The position numbers and the translations under genes were made by a program. This document shows, in pieces, positions 58,801 to 64,000 of a DNA stretch of 64,000 nucleotides. This DNA is from Eudorina sp. 2006-703-Eu-15 (taxonomy: Eukaryota > Chlorophyta > Chlorophyceae > Chlamydomonadales > Volvocaceae), in NCBI GenBank assembly GCA_003117195.1, contig BDSI01000041.1:186001-250000 (forward strand), read 5' to 3'. How positions within the stretch are numbered: position 1 is the stretch's first letter; each line of letters opens with the position of its first letter. The notes beneath the pieces are model-generated. The model did not search any database. It was given only the letters and a program-made list of their open reading frames with translations, and had not been told where the DNA came from.

Positions 58801-60337
58801 CCGACTGCGGAGTGTCTGGCGTCGTGGCGTGGGGGCATCGAGGGTCGTGGGAATTCCGCACCCACCCACCCACCCTGAGGTGTGCCCGGGGTCGTTTCTG
58901 GTTTCGGTCTTTCTTTTTAACCTGCCCCCATGCCCACATGCCCACATCCTTACCCGCCCACCCGACCCGCCGCAGGTGGGCCGCCCCCTGGACGCCAACC
59001 TCGTGTTGGTGCCCTTCGCCGGGGAGCTGGGCCGCCTCATTCCACTGGCGCTGCTTCGGCAGATTGTGGCGCCGGCGCCGGCCGCCGTCGACGCCGCCGC
59101 CGCCGCCGCCGCGGCGGCGGCGGCGGCGGCAGGTGCTTCGGGTTCGGGGACCTTCCGAAGTCCCAAACGCGCCCGGGGAGGCGCTGCGAAGCAGCAGGCC
59201 GCGGCGGCGGCGGCAGCCGCTGCCGCTGCCGCGTCAGCGGCAGCGGCGGCGGCGGCCTCCGGCCCGGCCGTGCCCGCGGATTTCATCGTGGGGATGCAGG
59301 GGGAGGAGGCTGTAGCGCGTATGAGGACGACCGCAGCGCGCTGCATGGGGACGTTGCTGGCCTGCGCGCACGCGAACGGGTCGGCCGCCGCGGCGTCGGT
59401 GCTGCTGGCGGGGCTGTCCTCCCCCTCCGCCACCGCGCGGCAGTTCGCCGGCCTGGCCGCCTGCGCCTGGCTGCAGTACGCCAAGCACCAGCTACGCCTG
59501 CTGCAGCCGGAGCTGCTACAGCAGGCTCAGCAGCAACAGCTGCTGCTACTGCCGCAGCCGCTGCTGATGCAGATCTTCTCGGCGCTGGCGGCGACGTCGT
59601 GCGTGGCACCGCTGACGCCAGCGTCCCTGGAGCCGTACGCGGAGGTGGTGCCGTACTATGCGCAGATGAGGCGGGAGGTGCTGGCGTTGGTGGCGGCGGC
59701 GGTGGAGGTGCACGTTCTGCTGCCGCTGCCGCAGGGGGTGGCGGTGGAGGACGTGAGTGCGGAGCACGCGGCGGCGCTGGTGGCGGCGGCGGCGGCGGCG
59801 GGCCCCGCGGAGGGGTCCCCGCTGGCGCTGGCCTGCTCCCGACTGGCTGGCTCGCTGGCGTCGTTGCAGGTGGGGTGGGGTGGGGGTTAAAAAGACACAG
59901 CCCAGGTGGGGTGGGGTGGGGCAGTCGGCGGGGGTCGACAGGTCTGAGTCGCTGGGGCGGCTGTGGGTGCGAGGGAAGAACGACACGGGAACGAGATTGC
60001 ACCTGTGGGTTGGGAGGGGGGGCTCTCAGCGAGGTGGGAGGGGTGAGGGAAGCTGCCAGGGTACCGTGACTAGCCGGTGGGGGTTTAGGCTTGCCGGACC
60101 CGCCGTAAGCGTGCCGCCTGGGGCGGAGGCCGCTCGTGGCGGAGGCCGCTCGTGCCGCCTGGGGCGGAGGCCGCTCGTGGCGGTGGCGGTGGCGGTGGGG
60201 GTGGGGGTGGCGGTGGGGGTGTTCCGGCGCGACACAGTGTTGCTGTCGCCAGCTGTGTCAATGGCGGTCGCGGTGGGTTCTGAAGCCCCACCCTCGGGGG
60301 CACACTGGGTGGGTGGGTGTGACATATGCCACATGTG

Positions 60338-60394
<57 letters not shown>

Positions 60395-63300
60395 GTGTGT
60401 AATTTGCGGATGATTTGCGATTTGGTGACTGACGCGGGTCCATTCGGCGGTTGCTGCCTGCCCCTCCCTCGCCTCCCTCTCCCTCCCTCCCTCCTTCGCC
60501 TCCCTCTCCCTCCCTCCTTCGCCTCCCTCTCCCTCCCTCCCCCTCCCTCCCTCCCCCCCTTCTCCCCCCCCCTCGAAGGCCCTGGAGCAGTACCTCCATG
60601 TGACAACGCTGGCTCTGATGGCGGCGGCCTGTGTGCACAGCGGGGTGCTGCCGGACAAGTTCAACACCGTCATCCAGCCGCTCATGAACTGCCTGCGCCG
60701 GGAGCCGCAGCTGAGGCTGCAGGTGGGGGCGGGGAGAGGGGCGGAGGGGGGACGGGGTGGGAGCAGGGGTGCAGGGCCGGAGGGGGGGCCCTGAGGGCGT
60801 TGTTGTGGTCCGGTGTCTAGAGGTGAGGTGGGGTGGTGGGCGGGGTAGTGGGTGGGGGTAGTGGGGTAGGGTAGACATTTTCAAAACTGGGGGGGTTGGT
60901 GGGATCCCGGGATGCGACGTGCGGGTCTTGCCTCCGCTGTCTTGACCTGGACGGGGTGGCGGGGAGGGAGGGAGGGAGGGAGGGAGGCACGAGAGAACGA
61001 GAGGACGGGTGTGTGCTCGCCGGGGGGGGATATCCCGCCCCACCGCCGCCCCACCGCCGCCTCCGCCCCGCCTCCCACCCCCGTCCCCGCCCTCCGCCCC
61101 CGGTCCTGCCCCGCCCCTCCGCCCCTCTCCCCCCCACCGCAGGAGGTGTGCGCGGAGGGTCTGTCGGAGCTGTTGGTGCTGTGCTCGGGCCGCAGTCCCA
61201 GTCCCAACGACAAGCTGGTCCGCAACCTGGTGGCCATGGCCGCTGCGGACCTCATGACGGCGGCAGCGGGGGCAGCGGGGGCGGGGGCGGGGGCGGGGGC
61301 GGCCGCAGGCGGTCCGTGGCTCGCACAGCAGCAAAGCGACGGTGAGTCAGTGCGTTGGAGAGACGGACAGTACGGTACGGACAGTACGGTACGGAACCTG
61401 CATATCCCGACGGGTGGTCCGGATGGGTCCAGTCTCGGGGGGCCGTCTGTGTCCTGACTGCGCGGTGGGGGTCCCGCCCCGCCGGAGGACTACCCCACCG
61501 TCGACTACCCCGGGGCAGTGCCGGCGGGGCGACAGCGGTGCTCGCAGCCTTCAGCCGTGTCCCACACAACAGCGGCGCTAGAACCCATCCGCCAGGCCCC
61601 AAGCCGCGCCACTTCACTGAGCGCGTTCTCCGAAATATTCAAATTAGTAGTATTAACGTATCCTCTCCGCTGTGTGCTTTGATCTTGCTTTGTTCCTCTT
61701 GACGTTGAATTGACGTTCATTGTTGGGGCGTCCATATCTTGTGTTTACCTCCTCTACATCTCCCGCGCCGCCAGATCCTGCGGGCGGCGGAGGTCAGGGC
61801 GCCGCCCGCGTCAGTCGGCGGGGCGGAGAGGCCGCACTGGTGGCCATCGCCCGGCGCTTCGATGCGGGGCTCTGGCAGCAGCTACCCACCCTCTGGGCTC
61901 TCGTGGCGGGGCCGCTGAGCGCAAGCGCCGGCGGCGGCGGCGGAGCCGCCGCCGCCGCGGGACCGTCAGCGGCGGCGGCGCCGCCGCCGCAGGGCGGCGG
62001 CGGCGGCGTTGACGCAGAAACTGTTGCCGCAGTCAGCGGCCTGCACGTGCTGCGCGTGCTGGCGCCCTCCCTGGCGCCGCAGCTGCTGCCCAGCGTTGTG
62101 CCGCTGCTGCAGGACGTGGCGCGCTGGGCGCAGCACGCCGACCCACGGGTCAGGCAGGCCGCCGCCCGGTGCGTCTCCACCCTCGCGCGGTGCTGGACGG
62201 CGGCGCTGATGCCGGAGCTGCTCAAGCAAGTGGTGCCGATGCTGACGGCGGCGGAGGACGGTGTACGGCTAGGGGGTGTGGAGGTGGTGGCGGCGCTGTG
62301 TCTGGAGCTGGGCCCCGCGCTGGTGCCGTACGTGGTGCTGCTGCTGGTGCCGCTGCTGCGGCGGATGAGCGACCCTCACGGGGACGTGCGGGCGGCGGCG
62401 AGTGGGTGCTTCGGCTCCTTGATGACGCTGCTGCCGCTGGCGCAGGTAGGCGGGCGGGGGTGGAAAGGCGGGGGGGAGGGGGCGGGCGAGGGTGGAAAGG
62501 GGGGTTGGGGGCGGAGTATGAGGGGGCGGGGGGCGCAGGCACGGAGGGAGGCGGGGCGGGGTCGCGGGGCGGCGGAATAGATACGCGTTTGGCGGATCGG
62601 TGGGAGCGGGCATTTGATTGCGGGGAATAGGGAGGTGCAGCTTGGTCTCGAAGGCGTTCACGTATCACGTATCCCGTGTGCTTGGATGCAGGCAGGCCTG
62701 CCACCGCGTCCCAAACCTGCCTGTCGTTTTCCTTGCTGTACCACCCCCCTGTGTTTTGTACGGCGGGCCGCCCGCCGCCCTCCTGTCCACCCCCACCCAC
62801 CCCCGCCAGGGCGTCCCCACCCCTCCCGGCCTGGACAGCGAGCAACTCGCTGCCGTACACCAGGACAGCGCCTTCCTGCTGCAGCTGCTGGACAACCGCA
62901 ACGCGGCCGCGTACAGCCTGCCGTTCCAGCTGCCGTACACATTGCGGCCGTACCAGCAAGACGGCATCAACTGGCTCGCCTTCCTGCGGCGGTTCGGGCT
63001 GCACGGGGTGCTGGCGGACGATATGGGACTGGGGAAGACGCTGCAGGTGGGGAGGGGGCGGTGGGGAGGGGCGGTGGGGAGGGGGCGGTGGGGAGGGGGC
63101 GGTGGGGAGGGGGCGGTGGGGCCGATGGGGGAGTGGCGGCGTATGAGGGGGGTGGGTGGGTATGGGCCGGCGTGCAGGGGTGGTGGAGGGGGCGGTGGCA
63201 GCGGCTTCTGCACAAGTAAATTAACCAATCATGGCCCCGGTTACGAGCCGATGCCACGAAGGAATGAGAGCGCATCAATGGGTTCTGATGGCCGCCGCCA

Positions 63301-64000
63301 CCACAGGGGGGGGGACCTGTAGCGTCCTCCTAGGTCAGCGGGATCTGACCCATGGGTCGTCCACCTGACCCATGGGTCGCCCACCTGACGGTCCGTCCAC
63401 CCCTCTGGCCCCCTGGCCCCCTGACCTCAACCCCCCCCTTCCTGGCTCCCGATCCCAGGCCTCGTGCATCATGGCAGCCGCCAGTTTGGAGATGGAGGCC
63501 GCGTACGCGGCCGCCGCAGCCGTCAATGGCGGCGGCGACGCCGCCGCGGGCGCGGCCTCAGCTCCCCCGCTTCCTTGCCTGGTGGTGTGTCCCGCCACTT
63601 TGGTGGGCCACTGGGTGCATGAGGTGAAGGCCACCATAGGGCCCGCGGGGCTGCGGCCGATGCAGTACGGCGGCCAGCCGAGCGAACGCGTCGCGGCCCA
63701 GACCGCGTTCGACAAGTGAGTGCGAAGGAGGGGGCGGGCGGGCGGCGTCCGCGGTCCGGGTCTGCCGCCCTTTTCCTCCGGCACTCCCCCCGCCATGCCT
63801 GTGTGGGGGGGGGGGGTTCGTAGGGGTAGGTGCGCGGGGCATCTAGGGGGTTTTCGTCCCCCCCCCTCTCCCCCGTTCCCCTCCACCTCCTCCCCCGGGC
63901 CATTGGCACTCCGTCGACCCCGCCCCCAACTCTTGCACTCCCCCCCCACCCTCCATTACGTGCTCTGGCAGCAGCGCAGTATAAATATGTCTACCAATTT
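52817..64000 (+). CDS. BTAF1: MOT1/BTAF1: TBP-removing SNF2 ATPase with HEAT repeats (3' end beyond window)
   Basis: Exons: 52817-52874, 52949-53043, 53211-53456, 54346-54822, 55206-55334, 55700-55901, 56509-56648, 56928-57063, 57908-58593, 58976-59869, 60579-60722, 61143-61341, 61775-62445, 62810-63046 and 63459-63715. All are GT-AG and in phase; 1,523 codons are seen. Mot1 uses ATP to strip TBP from DNA. Diagnostic segments: [20 protein letters not shown] and [20 protein letters not shown] at the start, [17 protein letters not shown], then HEAT repeats ([40 protein letters not shown]). The ATPase domain follows with [20 protein letters not shown], Walker A DMGLGKT (residues about 1430-1436) and motif Ia [17 protein letters not shown]. 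Poly-Ala, poly-Gln and Pro/Gly insertions (exons 4, 5, 9, 10, 13) explain the extra length relative to animal and yeast proteins. Confidence 0.97.
53613..54281. repeat. Minisatellite in BTAF1 intron 3
   Basis: About 40 units of GCTGTGTAGCCTCC (14 bp), mixed with 18-bp (extra GTCC) and 19-bp (extra GCCTC) variants, fill most of an 889-bp intron. The order of variants is itself partly repeated, implying block duplication. Confidence 0.95.
56433..56466 (+). repeat. Recurring intron-end element, copy 1
   Basis: CAGTTTGAATATGCCTACCA followed by ATTTCCTATACCCC. It ends 42 nt before exon 7 of BTAF1. See the copies at 57817 and 63967. Confidence 0.7.
57817..57860 (+). repeat. Recurring intron-end element, copy 2
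   Basis: GGCAGCAGCGCAGTTTAAAA, then TTGTCTACCAATTTCCTATA and CCCC. It ends 47 nt before exon 9 of BTAF1. Confidence 0.75.
60340..60400. repeat. (GT)n microsatellite
   Basis: About 27 GT dinucleotides in the BTAF1 intron before exon 11, followed by a ~110-nt C/T-only tract (60465-60573) that ends at the acceptor. Confidence 0.95.
63047..63122. repeat. G-rich 14-bp tandem repeat
   Basis: About five units of GGTGGGGAGGGGGC begin at the donor of BTAF1 exon 14. The array has many G-runs and could form G-quadruplexes. Confidence 0.8.
63967..64000 (+). repeat. Recurring intron-end element, copy 3 (cut by window edge)
   Basis: GGCAGCAGCGCAGTATAAAT, then ATGTCTACCAATTT. It lies in the intron after exon 15 of BTAF1. 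Confidence 0.75.

Noticed and set aside
60336..60685. His/Thr-repeat ORFs across the (GT)n tract
   Set aside because: Simple-sequence artefacts inside a BTAF1 intron.
1..64000. CRISPR arrays, bacterial operons, prophage or toxin systems
   Set aside because: The regular repeats present are intronic minisatellites without unique spacers, and every recognised gene is intron-containing and eukaryotic.

Overview
This window comes from the nuclear genome of a green alga, most probably a volvocine/chlamydomonadalean chlorophyte. The evidence is: spliceosomal introns of about 100-900 bp with GTGNGN donors in nearly every gene; TGTAA poly(A) signals; strong G+C bias with Ala/Gly/Gln homopolymer insertions in proteins; many GT and minisatellite tracts; and plant-type genes (light-dependent protochlorophyllide oxidoreductase, a lumenal pentapeptide protein, ferroportin, plant-type acyl-CoA oxidase). 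Exon joins given below were checked by hand for splice dinucleotides and reading phase.

Layout. 0-5.2 kb is a transposon mosaic: a non-LTR reverse transcriptase fragment on the minus strand running off the left edge, an intact intron-containing Tc1/mariner-type transposase (DD34E after splicing), tandem repeats, a minus-strand multi-exon gene of unknown function, and a second inverted copy of the 77-nt start of the reverse-transcriptase ORF. 5.9-7.7 kb (minus) is POR, 4 exons. 7.7-12.7 kb is gene-poor and holds a perfect-stem hairpin and a 236-bp hAT-type MITE with target-site duplication. 12.8-16.3 kb (plus) is a ferroportin-type iron exporter, 6 exons. 18.7-22.9 kb (plus) is a large nuclear-type protein with tandem B3-like regions. 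23.5-25.3 kb (plus) is a Gln-rich low-complexity protein. 27.7-33.5 kb (plus) contains exons of one or more unknown genes, the last encoding an RGG box followed by a C-terminal UBZ4-like zinc finger. 35.7-41.2 kb (minus) is a complete 11-exon acyl-CoA oxidase. 42.2-44.9 kb (plus) is a thylakoid-lumen pentapeptide-repeat protein with a long hairpin in its first mapped intron. 48.1-50.2 kb (minus) is a low-complexity protein. 50.9-52.2 kb (plus) is a small membrane protein with a GC-AG intron. 52.8 kb to the right edge (plus) is the MOT1/BTAF1 TBP-removing SNF2 ATPase, 15 exons seen, cut by the edge inside the ATPase domain.

The genes are independent nuclear loci, with no sign of an operon or metabolic cluster. 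Photosynthesis (POR, lumenal protein), iron export (ferroportin), fatty-acid oxidation (ACX) and transcription (MOT1, B3-like) simply sit side by side. The most interesting structure is in the non-genic DNA: the hAT MITE, two long hairpins, an element recurring just upstream of 3' splice sites in BTAF1, and an intron carrying duplicated copies of its own 5' splice site.
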